Shown here in pieces: positions 33,313-41,645 of a stretch of DNA of 64,000 nt; positions within the stretch are counted from its first letter, which is position 1, and every line of letters begins with the position of its first letter. The notes under the pieces are model-generated. The model did no database searches. It saw only the letters and a list, made by a program, of their open reading frames with translations, and was not told where the DNA came from. The translations under genes were made by a program, and so were the position numbers. The stretch is from Streptosporangium sp. NBC_01756 (lineage in GTDB: Bacteria; Actinomycetota; Actinomycetes; Streptosporangiales; Streptosporangiaceae). The DNA lies in contig NZ_CP109130.1 of NCBI RefSeq assembly GCF_035917975.1, positions 8,618,001-8,682,000 on the forward strand, written 5' to 3'.

Positions 33313-33804
33313 ATGGGGCGGGAAGCCGAGGTGCTGCTCGGGCGGTTGGCGGGACAGCGCGGGCATGTGCTGGGGATTTTGGAGGGGCTGACGGAGGAGC
33401 AGTTGCGCCGCCCGGTGTTGCCCTCTGGCTGGCACTGCTTGGCGCTGGTCAGGCATCTGACGTTGTCCGACGAGCGGTACTGGTTCCGCTGCGTGGTGGG
33501 CGGCGAGCCGCGGCACATCCTGCCGGCCGAGAAGGGCGGCGACTGGCGCGTCGGTGCCGACGAGAGCGCCGAGGACGTCTTGTCGGCCTACCGCGAGGAG
33601 ATCCGCCGTGCCGACGCCGTCCTTGCGGCCACGGACCTGGACGCGCCGCCCCAGCAGCCGGACCCCGTCTGGGCCCGCTGGGGCATGGACTTCCCCGATG
33701 TGCGCTCCGTCGTGGCGCACGTCCTCGTCGAGACCTCCGTCCACGCCGGGCACCTCGACGCGGTGCGCGAGTTGCTGGACGGCCGGCAGTGGGTGCTGCA
33801 GTGA
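33313..33804 (+). CDS. DinB-family protein
   Basis: 163 aa four-helix DinB/DUF664 type: LAGQRGHVLGILEGLTEEQLRRPVLPSGWHCLALVRHLTLSDERYWF with the first metal-site His, and VRSVVAHVLVETSVHAGHLDAVRELLDG with the second and third His. Such proteins are thiol-dependent transferases or hydrolases. GGGAG lies about 8 nt before the ATG. It precedes the DGPF-ECF42 pair and may share regulation. Confidence 0.85.
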   Translation: MGREAEVLLGRLAGQRGHVLGILEGLTEEQLRRPVLPSGWHCLALVRHLTLSDERYWFRCVVGGEPRHILPAEKGGDWRVGADESAEDVLSAYREEIRRADAVLAATDLDAPPQQPDPVWARWGMDFPDVRSVVAHVLVETSVHAGHLDAVRELLDGRQWVLQ

Positions 33805-33890
33805 GGCGACGACCCCGGAGCAGTGTCGGATCCGGGACCGCCCCGTTCGTCGTATAGTCGTCCACGCCGTTGAGCAGGAGGAACCCGCGC

Positions 33891-34238
33891 ATGAAGTACA
33901 TGATGTTCGTCGTCGCCGATCCGGACGCCGCCGCCGAGGCCGAGCCCACGCCGGGCGATCTGACCATCGAGGAGTGGCTGGCCGACGTCGACGGCCGCGG
34001 CAAGCGGATCATCGGGGAGCGGTTGCGGCCGCTGAGCGATGCCACGACGGTACGGGTCAGCCGCGGCCAGGTGCTGGTCACCGACGGCCCGTTCACCGAG
34101 TCCAAGGAGTGGATCTGCGGCTTCGACATCCTCGAATGCGAGGACCTGGACGAGGCCATCGCGATCGCAGCGCGGCACCCGATGGCAGTCGGCGGCAAGC
34201 TCGAACTGCGCCCGTTCTGGCCGGGCGAGCACGCGTGA
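33891..34238 (+). CDS. DGPF/YCII-domain protein
   Basis: 115 aa. Starts KYMMFVVADPDAAAEAEPTP and contains the DGPF hallmark VTDGPFTESKEWICGFDILECEDLDEAIAIAARHPM, ending in the usual LELRPFW. AGGAGG lies 9 nt before the ATG at 33891. Such proteins are the regular companions of ECF42 sigma factors, and the next gene overlaps by 4 bp (GTGA). Confidence 0.9.
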   Translation: MKYMMFVVADPDAAAEAEPTPGDLTIEEWLADVDGRGKRIIGERLRPLSDATTVRVSRGQVLVTDGPFTESKEWICGFDILECEDLDEAIAIAARHPMAVGGKLELRPFWPGEHA

Positions 34239-35479
34239 CGGCGGCGACGGCCGAGGCGGCTGCCGCGGCGGCGGCCTCGGCCGTCGCTGCGGAGCGAGCG
34301 GGCATGGTGGCGAGCCTGATCCGTCTCACCGGCGACTGGGAGCTGGCCGAGGACTGTGTGCAGGATGCGGTGGAGAAGGCGTTGCGGCACTGGCCCGAGG
34401 CCGGCCTGCCGCGGTCGCCCGCGGCCTGGCTGACCACCGCGGCCCGCAACCGTGCGCTCGACGTGCTGCGCCGCCGCCGCACAGAGCGGGCCAAACTGAC
34501 CGAGCGGGCGCTGCTGGACGAGGCGGCGCAGATCGGTACGGACCGCGACGACCGCCTGAGCCTGATCTTCACCTGCTGTCATCCGGCGCTGCCGCTGGAC
34601 GGCCGGGTGGCGCTGACCTTGAAGACCGTGGCCGGGCTCAGCACCGCGCAGATCGCCGACGCTTTCCTGGTCGCCGAGAGCACCATGTCCCAGCGGCTGC
34701 TGCGCACCAAACGCAAGATCAGCCATGCCGCGATCCCGTACCGGGTGCCGCCGGCCGATCTGCTGGCCGAGCGCACCGACGGGGTGCTCGCCGTCCTCTA
34801 CCTCGTCTTCAACGCCGGCTACGGACAGCCCGAAGGCCGCCTGGCGGACGAGGCGCTGCGCTTGGTGCGGCTGCTGGTCGAGCTGATGCCGTCCGCCGAC
34901 GAGGCCCGCGGCCTGCTGGCCCTGATCATGTTCCAGCAGGCCCGCCGCGCTACCCGGTTCGACGCCGCAGGTGATCTGGTGCCCATGGAGGAGCAGGACC
35001 GTGCCCGCTGGGATCCGGTCCTGACCGCCGAGGCGCACCGCGAACTGCGCCGCGCGACACGCTCCGGCCGCCCGCCGGGCCCGTACCGGCTGCAGGCGCG
35101 GATCGCGGGCTGCCACGCATCCGCGCCGTCCGCGCAGGCGACGCCCTGGCATGCGATCGTGCCGTTGTACGACGCGCTGCTCGCCGCCCAGCCCTCCCCG
35201 GTGGCCGCGCTTAACCGGGCGGTGGCTGTGGGCTTCCGCGACGGCTTCGCGGCCGGACTCGACGCGCTCGACGCGCTGCACGCCGACGCGCTGGTCGGCT
35301 ACCACCTGCTCCCCGCGGCCCGCGCGGACTTCCTGCGCCGCCTCGGCCGTACACGGGAGGTCAAGGCCGCGTACGAGGATGCCTTGCGGCTGGTGGCCGA
35401 GGACGGGCCCGAGGCCCGCTTCCTGCACCGACGGATCGCGGCGCTGCCGATCAGCCGCGGTGCAGTTCACCTTCGCTAG
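34235..35479 (+). CDS. ECF42-type RNA polymerase sigma factor
   Basis: 414 aa. Sigma region 2 at residues about 15-85 (MVASLIRLTGDWELAEDCVQDAVEKALRHWPEAGLPRSPAAWLTTAARNRALDVLRR) and region 4 at about 105-165 (CCHPALPLDGRVALTLKTVAGLSTAQIADAFLVAESTMSQRLLRTKRKI). A long C-terminal DUF6596/TPR-like extension follows (LLAERTDGVLAVLYLVFNAGYG…IVPLYDALLAAQPSPVAALNRAVAVG). The extension replaces a classical anti-sigma factor. GTG start overlapping the DGPF gene stop. The Tn3 left end lies 7 bp after its stop, so the last few residues (AVHLR) may be altered. Confidence 0.9.
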   Translation: MTAATAEAAAAAAASAVAAERAGMVASLIRLTGDWELAEDCVQDAVEKALRHWPEAGLPRSPAAWLTTAARNRALDVLRRRRTERAKLTERALLDEAAQIGTDRDDRLSLIFTCCHPALPLDGRVALTLKTVAGLSTAQIADAFLVAESTMSQRLLRTKRKISHAAIPYRVPPADLLAERTDGVLAVLYLVFNAGYGQPEGRLADEALRLVRLLVELMPSADEARGLLALIMFQQARRATRFDAAGDLVPMEEQDRARWDPVLTAEAHRELRRATRSGRPPGPYRLQARIAGCHASAPSAQATPWHAIVPLYDALLAAQPSPVAALNRAVAVGFRDGFAAGLDALDALHADALVGYHLLPAARADFLRRLGRTREVKAAYEDALRLVAEDGPEARFLHRRIAALPISRGAVHLR

Positions 35480-35486
35480 GCGACTC

Positions 35487-35571
35487 GGGGGGTGAGCAGC
35501 AACTGAACCGTCAATGGCGTTAGTGAGCCGTCGGCGCGTGTGTTACCGCCACTGGTGGTTCCGATGTGGGT
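35487..35571 (+). repeat. Tn3 left inverted repeat (85 bp)
   Basis: Begins GGGGGGTGAGCAGC and ends GATGTGGGT. It matches the right end at 80 of 85 positions, well beyond the usual 38 bp. Internal segments AATGGCGTTA and TTACCGCCACTGG can pair, so each end may also form a hairpin. Confidence 0.85.
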
Positions 35572-35651
35572 GGTGTCCGGTAGGCGGGGGTTTTGTAACG
35601 GTTTGATCACTCTGGGTGGTCGGTCTGTTGGTCGGTCCTACTTTGCGGGTT

Positions 35652-38600
35652 ATGCCTGTGGAGTTCTTGACCGATGATGAGGCGGCCGCTTACGGGCGGT
35701 TCGCGGGGCCGCCGGCGCAGGCCGATCTGGAGCGGGTGTTCTTCCTCGATGATGAGGATCGGGCGCTGGTCGGGCAGCGGCGCGGCGAGCACATGCGGCT
35801 GGGGTTCGCTCTTCAACTGGTGACGGTGCGCTGGCTGGGGACGTTCCTGGAAGATCCTCTGGACGTGCCGGGTGCGGTGCTGGAGTTCGTGGCCGAGCAG
35901 CTGGGTGTCGAGGACGCCTCGCAGGTGAAGCGGTACGCCGAACGGCGGGAGACGCCGTTCGATCATCAGCGTGATATCCGGCGGGCGTATGGGTGGAAGG
36001 ACTTCACCGACGTCGATGGGGAGTTCACCGCGTGGGTGGCGGCGCGGTCGTGGACATCGGGCGACGGCCCGAAGGTGATCTTCACTGACGGGGTGGGGTG
36101 GCTGCGGGAGCGCAAGGTGCTGCTGCCGGGGGTGACGGTGCTGGCGCGGCGGGTCGCGCGGGTCCGCGATGACACGACCAAGCGGTTGTGGGGTGTGCTG
36201 GAGGGGCTGCTGACGGTCGGGCAGCGATACGTCCTGGACCAGCTGCTGGAGGTGCCGCCGGGGTCACGGGTGTCGGATCTGGAGCGGTGGCGCAAGGGCG
36301 TGGCGCCGCGGGCGTCCGGCCCGACGATCATCAAGGCCTTGGACCAGGTGGCCGAGATCGACGGCCTGGAGCTGGCGGAGCTGGGCGCCGAAGCGCTGGT
36401 GCCGCAGCGCCGGTTGGGTGAGCTGGCCAAGTACGGGATGCGGGCGGACGCCTCGGCGCTGCGCCGTCATGGTGACGGCCGCCGGTTGGCGACCCTGCTG
36501 GCCACGGTCCGGCATCTGGAGGGCAAGTCGGTCGATGACACTTTGGAGCTGCTGGATCTGCTGATGGCGACCGAGCTGCTGAACAAGGCGCAGACGGCGG
36601 CGAACAAGGAGAAGGTCCGCAAGCACCCCAAGCTCGCCAAGGCCTCGGCCCGGCTGGCGGTCGCAGTGCAGGCGCTGTTCGAGTCCGACGGGTGGGGCGG
36701 GGAGGATGAGGAGGTCCGCGTCGCGGAGGTGTGGGAGGCTATCGAGACGGTCATCTCCCGCGCCGACCTGCGCGCGGCGCTGGTCTTGGTGAACGACAGC
36801 GTGCCGCCGGCGGACGCCGCCGACCCCGACGACTGGCGGACCGAGCTGGTCGGCCGCTACACCACCGTGTCGGGGTTGTTGAAGGTCCTGCCCGAGACGA
36901 TCGCCTTCGGCGCGAACGCCGAGGGCGCGCCCGTGCTAGAGGCGATGAAGGCGCTGCCGGACGTGCTGTCCTACCGCAGCCGGCTGGCAGCCCCGCTGAT
37001 CCCCGGCCGCCTGATCGCCGCCGGCGTGGTGAACGGCCCGTGGAAGCGCCTGGTGTTCGGCCACCCCGCCCACTCCGGCGGCGCGGTGAACCGGCACGCC
37101 TACGCCTTCTGCGTGCTGGAGCGGTTCTGGCGCGCCTTGAAGCGCCGCGAGATCTACGCCGACGCCTCCACTAAGTGGCGCAACCCCCAGGCTGAGCTGC
37201 TGGAGGGCGTGCAGTGGGCGGCGATCCGGCCCGACGCGCTGACCGCGCTCAGCCTCCCCGACGACCCGGACGCGCTGCTGGCCGAGCACTCCCGCACTCT
37301 GGATGCCGCCCTGAAGGAGGTCGGCGGCCGGTTGATCGCCAACCCCGACGTCCGGGTCGACGGGTCGGGGAAGATCCACCTGACCGGGGTGAAGGCGGTC
37401 GAGGAACCACCGTCCCTGGTGGACCTGCGGGCCCGCACCACGGCGATGCTGCCGCGCGTGGAGCTGCCCGAGGTGATCCTGGAGGTCATGTCGTGGGTGC
37501 CGGAACTCGCGCAGGCCTTCACCGCGGTGTCGGGCGGCCGGTCCCGGTTGAAGGACCTGCCGGTCTCGATCGCGGTCTGCTTGACCGCGCACTCGCTGAA
37601 CGTCGGGTACCGGCCGATCGCGAAGAAGGGCGTCGAGGCCCTGGAGCGCTCCCGGTTGTCGCACATCTACCAGAACTACTTCCGGCCCGAGACGTTGAGC
37701 TTGGCGAACCTGCCGCTGGTGGCGATGCAGGCGAACCTGCCGCTGGCCCAGGCGTGGGGCGGCGGCCTGGTCGCCGCGGTCGACGGGATGCGGTTCGTCG
37801 TTCCCGTCCCGGCCGCCTTCGCCCGCCCCAACCGCAAGTACTTCGGGTCCAAGCGCGGCATGACCTGGCTGAACGCCATGAACGACCGCGGCATGGGACG
37901 CGGCGCGAAGGTCGTGTCCGGGACGATCCGCGACTCCCTGCACATGGTCGACGTCATCTTCGGCCTGGACGGCGGCGACCTACCCGAGATCGTCGTCTCC
38001 GACACCGGCTCTTACTCCGACCTGGTCTTCGGTCTCCTGGAGCTGCTGGGCATCTCCTACCGGCCGGCCCTCGCCGACCTCCCGGACCAGAAAGGCTGGC
38101 GGATCAACGCCTCCGCCGACTACGGGCCCTTGAACACCTTCGCCCGAGGCAAGATCGATCTGCGGAAGATCCGCCGCAACTGGGAGGACATCCTGCGCGT
38201 CGTCGCCTCGATCTACACCGGCACCGTGCGCGCCTACGACGTCGTCACCATGCTCCAGCGCGATGGCCACCCCACCGCTCTCGGCGAGGCCATCGCCTCC
38301 TACGGCCGGATCTTCAAGACCCTGCACATCCTCCAGTTCATCGACGTGGATGAGACCTACCGCCGCGACATCAAGGACATCCGCAACCTCCAGGAGAACC
38401 GCCACTCCCTCGCCCGCAAGATCTGCCACGGCAAGAAGGGCGAGCTCTACCACCGCTACGAACGCGGACTGGAAAACCAGCTCGGCGTCCTCGGCTTGGT
38501 CCTCAACTGCGCCACCCTCTGGACGACCGTCTACCTCGACGCCGCCGTCCGCCAGCTCAAAGCCCAGGGCTACCCCGTCCGGGACGAGGACATGGCCCGG

Positions 38601-38726
38601 CTCTCACCCTTCGTCCACTCCCACCTCGGCGTCCACGGCACCTACACCTTCGCCCTGCCCGACCTGGCCCCCGGCGCCATCCGCGACCTGCGCGACCCCG
38701 ACGCGGGCGAGGACGATGAGATCTGA
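35652..38726 (+). CDS. tnpA: Tn3-family transposase
   Basis: 1,024 aa, full length for the family. The N-terminal DUF4158 region (PVEFLTDDEAAAYGRFAGPP…) binds the ends. The catalytic DDE core is complete: Asp in AAVDGMRFVVP (about residue 712), Asp in VVSDTGSYSD (about 783) and Glu in NLQENRHSLARKI (about 914). I prefer the ATG at 35652, where the family begins; there is no strong ribosome binding site. It lies 80 bp inside the left repeat and is convergent with the resolvase. Confidence 0.93.
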   Translation: MPVEFLTDDEAAAYGRFAGPPAQADLERVFFLDDEDRALVGQRRGEHMRLGFALQLVTVRWLGTFLEDPLDVPGAVLEFVAEQLGVEDASQVKRYAERRETPFDHQRDIRRAYGWKDFTDVDGEFTAWVAARSWTSGDGPKVIFTDGVGWLRERKVLLPGVTVLARRVARVRDDTTKRLWGVLEGLLTVGQRYVLDQLLEVPPGSRVSDLERWRKGVAPRASGPTIIKALDQVAEIDGLELAELGAEALVPQRRLGELAKYGMRADASALRRHGDGRRLATLLATVRHLEGKSVDDTLELLDLLMATELLNKAQTAANKEKVRKHPKLAKASARLAVAVQALFESDGWGGEDEEVRVAEVWEAIETVISRADLRAALVLVNDSVPPADAADPDDWRTELVGRYTTVSGLLKVLPETIAFGANAEGAPVLEAMKALPDVLSYRSRLAAPLIPGRLIAAGVVNGPWKRLVFGHPAHSGGAVNRHAYAFCVLERFWRALKRREIYADASTKWRNPQAELLEGVQWAAIRPDALTALSLPDDPDALLAEHSRTLDAALKEVGGRLIANPDVRVDGSGKIHLTGVKAVEEPPSLVDLRARTTAMLPRVELPEVILEVMSWVPELAQAFTAVSGGRSRLKDLPVSIAVCLTAHSLNVGYRPIAKKGVEALERSRLSHIYQNYFRPETLSLANLPLVAMQANLPLAQAWGGGLVAAVDGMRFVVPVPAAFARPNRKYFGSKRGMTWLNAMNDRGMGRGAKVVSGTIRDSLHMVDVIFGLDGGDLPEIVVSDTGSYSDLVFGLLELLGISYRPALADLPDQKGWRINASADYGPLNTFARGKIDLRKIRRNWEDILRVVASIYTGTVRAYDVVTMLQRDGHPTALGEAIASYGRIFKTLHILQFIDVDETYRRDIKDIRNLQENRHSLARKICHGKKGELYHRYERGLENQLGVLGLVLNCATLWTTVYLDAAVRQLKAQGYPVRDEDMARLSPFVHSHLGVHGTYTFALPDLAPGAIRDLRDPDAGEDDEI

Positions 38727-38748
38727 CGATCGCCCCCTGTGGCCGGGG

Positions 38749-39402
38749 TCAGCCGGCCGGGACGCTTCGGTCGGGCAGGAGATCGGACAGCGCGGTTCGG
38801 ATGGCGGCCCGGCTCACCCCGTGGGCGCGGGCGAGCGCCGCGATCGAGGCACCCTGCTCGGTGTACGTCGACCGCACCACCTCCACGTCGCCGCCGGTGA
38901 GCGCGGGCGGGCGGCCGCGGTAGCGACCCTCGGCCTCGGCGGCGGCGATCCCCTCGACGGTGAGCTCGTTTTGGATGTCGCGCTGGAACTGGCCCACGGC
39001 GGTGATCACGTTGATGATCACGGCGGTGGTGGCGTCGTTGGCGGCTAGATCGTGGAAGTTCGACAGCGGCCCGGACAGGACCCGCAGGAGGACGCCGCGG
39101 GCCTGGCACCAGTTGCGGACGGCGTGGATGTCGAGCAGGTCGCGGCACAGCCGGAACAACTCCGAGACCGTCAAGGTGTCGCCTGGGTGCGCCCTGGCGG
39201 CGATCTTGCCGAACGCGGGACGCTCCAGAGCGGGGATCTTGGAGGTGGTGGCCGGGTCTTCGAAGAGGAGAACGCCGTCGGCTGGCCGGAATCCTTCGGC
39301 GACGCCTTCGGTCCGCACGAGAAGGCCGGCCTCGGTGAGGATGTGCCGCTGCCGCAGCAGCGACTGGGTCGCAGTGGAGACACGGGAGTAGACGATCTGC
39401 AC
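38749..39402 (-). CDS. tnpR: Serine recombinase (Tn3 resolvase)
   Basis: 217 aa. The N-terminal resolvase domain has QIVYSRVSTATQSLLRQRHIL, with the catalytic Ser at about 9, FGKIAARAHPGDTLTVSELFRLCRDL and FQRDIQNELTVEGIAAAEAEGRYRGRPPAL. The C-terminal helix-turn-helix is SIAALARAHGVSRAAIRTALSD. GTG start with GAGGAG 5 nt upstream. It resolves cointegrates of the transposon. The 22-bp gap to tnpA is too small for a res site, which should therefore lie upstream of the resolvase (39403 onward). Confidence 0.9.
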   Translation of the reverse strand: MQIVYSRVSTATQSLLRQRHILTEAGLLVRTEGVAEGFRPADGVLLFEDPATTSKIPALERPAFGKIAARAHPGDTLTVSELFRLCRDLLDIHAVRNWCQARGVLLRVLSGPLSNFHDLAANDATTAVIINVITAVGQFQRDIQNELTVEGIAAAEAEGRYRGRPPALTGGDVEVVRSTYTEQGASIAALARAHGVSRAAIRTALSDLLPDRSVPAG

Positions 39403-39787
39403 CGGCGCTCCTCGGAAAGGGGTGGGGAGGCCTGTTCTATCTGTCGGAAAATACTGTCGTCAATTCCAGCGCCAAACCGGCCATCCGACGTCATATTTCG
39501 TCCCTCGATGTCCGGTTTTCCGGAGGACCCGGGGCATTGATTCAGGTCCTGTCGGCAAACCGTCTAATCCCGACACCTTCGGGTCGTTGTGGTGGGTGGA
39601 GCGCCAGCTCGCTCAGTACCCGCTGCGGCGAGGGACGGCGGTCGGGCGACGGGAGAGATTGGTCCGGCCCGTGGGCTTGAGGTCGCGCGCCGGCTGGTCG
39701 TGACGGTGCGGCGATCGGGCCTGATACTCGGCCTTGGCCTGGGTGATCGTGGCGGGGAATTTGATATGCATGCTTCCTCCTTGGGTG
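39403..39787. other. Putative res region and spacer
   Basis: 385 bp upstream of the resolvase. AT-richer segments carry several short dyads or related motifs: TGTCGGAAAATACTGTCG (39449-39466), CGACGTCATATTTCGTC (39486-39502) and TCCGG-TTTT-CCGGA (39511-39524). This is where a three-subsite res region is expected. The rest (39550-39787) has no gene that I can support. Confidence 0.45.
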
Positions 39788-40360
39788 CTAAACCCTGGTG
39801 AGCCAGGTGACCTGGGCGCCGTTGTCGAAGGTCTCGCGCCGGGTGGGGGCGAAGAGGGTGGGGCGGAACTGCCCGGAGAACATGGGGATGCCTGCACCCG
39901 CCACCACGGGGTAGTTCTTGAGGATGATCTCGTCGATCTCCGGGAGCAGGGAGGCGGCGAGCCTGCCGCCGCCGCACAGGTAGATGTCCATGCCGGTGTC
40001 CTCGGCTTTCAGCCGCCGGATGAGCTCGATCGGGTCGCCAGTCTCCACCTGCACCGTGGGGTCGTCGATCGTCAGCGTGCTGGAGACGACGTACTGGCGC
40101 AGGTGGGAGTACGGGCTGGTGATGGAGGCATCCAGGGCCGGCTCGTAGGTGCCGCGGCCCATCACCAGGGTGTCGAAGACCTTGTTGGGCACACCCTCAA
40201 GGCCGACAAGCTTGCGGACGTGGGTGGGGACCGTCTCGGGGTAACGGTCATTCATCCAGGCGGCCATCTGGTCCGACACGGGGTAGAAGTCGAACTCGGC
40301 GTTGGGGCCCGCGATGTAGCCGTCGAGCGAGACGCCGATGTAGTAGACGAGCTTTCGCAT
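39788..40360 (-). CDS. RibD_C/dihydrofolate reductase-family protein (transposon cargo)
   Basis: 190 aa. MRKLVYYIGVSLDGYIAGPN is the usual start of this family, followed by FDTLVMGRGTYEP, LRQYVVSSTLT, IYLCGGGRLAASLLPEIDEIILKNYPVVAGAGIPMF. The fold binds NADPH; the substrate is unknown and it is not expected to be the housekeeping DHFR. GGGAG lies 9 nt before the ATG at 40360. It is divergent from a TetR gene with tandem operators, so it is inducible cargo and may give a resistance or detoxifying function. Confidence 0.85.
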   Translation of the reverse strand: MRKLVYYIGVSLDGYIAGPNAEFDFYPVSDQMAAWMNDRYPETVPTHVRKLVGLEGVPNKVFDTLVMGRGTYEPALDASITSPYSHLRQYVVSSTLTIDDPTVQVETGDPIELIRRLKAEDTGMDIYLCGGGRLAASLLPEIDEIILKNYPVVAGAGIPMFSGQFRPTLFAPTRRETFDNGAQVTWLTRV

Positions 40361-40377
40361 ATCGATCAACTCCCGAT

Positions 40378-40432
40378 GTAGTACTCTGCTTGGAGTGGTA
40401 AAAACGTAGTACTACAGACGGAGTGGTGTCAA
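40378..40432. promoter_or_regulatory. Tandem TetR operators in transposon cargo
   Basis: The pattern TAGTACT-N6-GGAGTGGT occurs twice, starting at 40380 and 40408, as an imperfect 28-bp direct repeat. The second copy contains the perfect palindrome GTAGTACTAC (40406-40415). It fills the gap between the divergent reductase and TetR genes. Confidence 0.6.
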
Positions 40433-41005
40433 ATGCGGAGAAATCCCGAGCGGCGGCAGGCGCTGATCGACGCGGCCATCGAGGTGCTGGCCAGGGAAGG
40501 AGCACGGGGGCTGACCTTCCGGGCCGTCGACGCGGAGGCGACTGTGCCCCCGGGCACGGCCTCCAACTACTTCGCCAACCGCGACGACCTGTTCACCCAG
40601 GTCGGCGGGCGGATCTATGAGCGGCTGCTGCCCGACGAGGCCACGATCGCCCGCGGCCGGGAGGGCGTGCAGGACGAGACCCGCTACGCCGAGCTCATGC
40701 ACGAACTGTTGGATCGGGTCTCCGCCTTCAACTCCGGCTACCTGGCCCTGCTCGAGCTCCGGCTTGAGTCCACTCGCCGCCCTGAGCTGCGCGCCGTGCT
40801 GACCAAGCGCATCCGCGAGGACATCGACGCCAACATCGGCTACCACGCCGCCTCGGGTCTGCCCGGCGACTCGACCTCGGTGGTGCTTCTCTATCTGGCT
40901 CTGAACTGGCTCATCGTGGAGCGGCTGACACTGCCCGACATCTTCACCGAGCAGGAGATCCACGAGCTAGTGGACGCCGCCGTGCAAAGATCGCTGAATG
41001 CCTGA
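40433..41005 (+). CDS. TetR-family regulator (transposon cargo)
   Basis: 190 aa. Helix-turn-helix RRQALIDAAIEVLAREGARGLTFRAVDAEATVPPGTASNYFANRDDLFTQV at residues 6-56, then an all-helical ligand domain with LLDRVSAFNSGYLALLELRLESTRRPELR. Divergent from the reductase; it most likely represses both genes at the tandem operators. It ends 378 bp before the right transposon end. Confidence 0.88.
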   Translation: MRRNPERRQALIDAAIEVLAREGARGLTFRAVDAEATVPPGTASNYFANRDDLFTQVGGRIYERLLPDEATIARGREGVQDETRYAELMHELLDRVSAFNSGYLALLELRLESTRRPELRAVLTKRIREDIDANIGYHAASGLPGDSTSVVLLYLALNWLIVERLTLPDIFTEQEIHELVDAAVQRSLNA

Positions 41006-41383
41006 CTGCTGAGGCCGCCCGGCGATTCGCGGTTACGAGGTCGGCGCGCAGCAGATTCTCGATGACCCTGCCGACGGCGATCTGGTCCTGGTCGCCGAGA
41101 TCCTTGACGCCGACCCGAGTGGCCTCAACATCGTCGGCCGTTCGGTTGTTGATCAAAGGGTAAGTCTTACCTGGCGGCCGGGGACACGTTCGGGAGCGGA
41201 GGGCCGATTCCTCTGATTTTTAGCCGCCGACCATGCGGCCAGCGGCCGTTGCGTCGGTGCTTGAGCTTGTGATCCGGGGCGAGGGCCTTGCCCGCCCCTT
41301 CCCCGGCGCCGCGCTCCAGGTGGGGCCAAGTCAAGCCAGGTGGGGCCAACTGGAACTGCCCTAATCACGCCCAGTCAGCGGCG
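41006..41383. other. Right-end spacer of Tn3 with remnants of other elements
   Basis: 378 bp. Plus-strand sequence around 41024-41200 reads AIRGYEVGAQQILDDPADG then DLVLVAEILDADPSGLNIVG without a start; it looks coding but is unrecognised. GGTAAG-T-CTTACC (41159-41171) is a short dyad. CCAGGTGGGGCCAA is repeated at 41316-41329 and 41336-41349, a 20-bp period like the multiple terminal repeats of IS21-type elements. Confidence 0.45.
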
Positions 41384-41468
41384 ACCCACATCGGAACCAC
41401 CAGTGGCGGTAACGCGCGCGCCGACGGCTCACTAACGCCACTGACGGTTCGGTTGCTGCTCAACCCCC
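41384..41468 (-). repeat. Tn3 right inverted repeat (85 bp)
   Basis: Reverse complement begins GGGGGTTGAGCAGC and ends GATGTGGGT; 80 of 85 positions match the left end. It is followed by TACTC. Confidence 0.85.
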
Positions 41469-41546
41469 TACTCGGAGAACGGCTTCGTAGAAGCGGCGGA
41501 CCACTTCCTTGTTCAGCTCGGGCTGGGTCGGGTTTTCACTCGGCAT
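41469..41546 (-). pseudogene. SnoaL-like gene, truncated by the Tn3 right end
   Basis: The ATG at 41546 opens PSENPTQPELNKEVVRRFYEAVLRV, a typical start of SnoaL-like polyketide-cyclase or ester-cyclase proteins (NKEVVRRFYEEV…). After 26 residues the frame enters the transposon repeat. The remainder is not found at the left flank. It would have followed the monooxygenase gene in the same transcript. Confidence 0.6.
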
Positions 41547-41645
41547 GGAAGTTCCCGCTCTTTCGAAGGTGTCCGGAATCGGTGTGGATCCGGGGCGCTC
41601 GGGGCTGGTTCGCCCGCCGCGCGCTGGTCGGCTTGAGGTGTCCTG

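Larger units (their letters stand above)
35487..41468. mobile_element. Tn3-family transposon with reductase-TetR cargo
   Basis: 5,982 bp: 85-bp terminal inverted repeats, tnpA, a convergent serine resolvase, a possible res site and a two-gene cargo. The 5-bp flanks are GACTC (left) and TACTC (right), one mismatch short of a normal Tn3 target duplication. The right end cuts a SnoaL-like gene whose other half is not at the left end. Confidence 0.8.

Noticed and set aside
32529..33518. 329-codon minus-strand frame across the MITE-like repeat
   Set aside because: It crosses the inverted repeat pair and the transposase remnant and has mixed composition; its continuity is chance.
34235..35479. ECF sigma with a missing anti-sigma factor as an anomaly
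   Set aside because: ECF42 factors normally have a C-terminal extension and DGPF partner instead, so nothing is missing.
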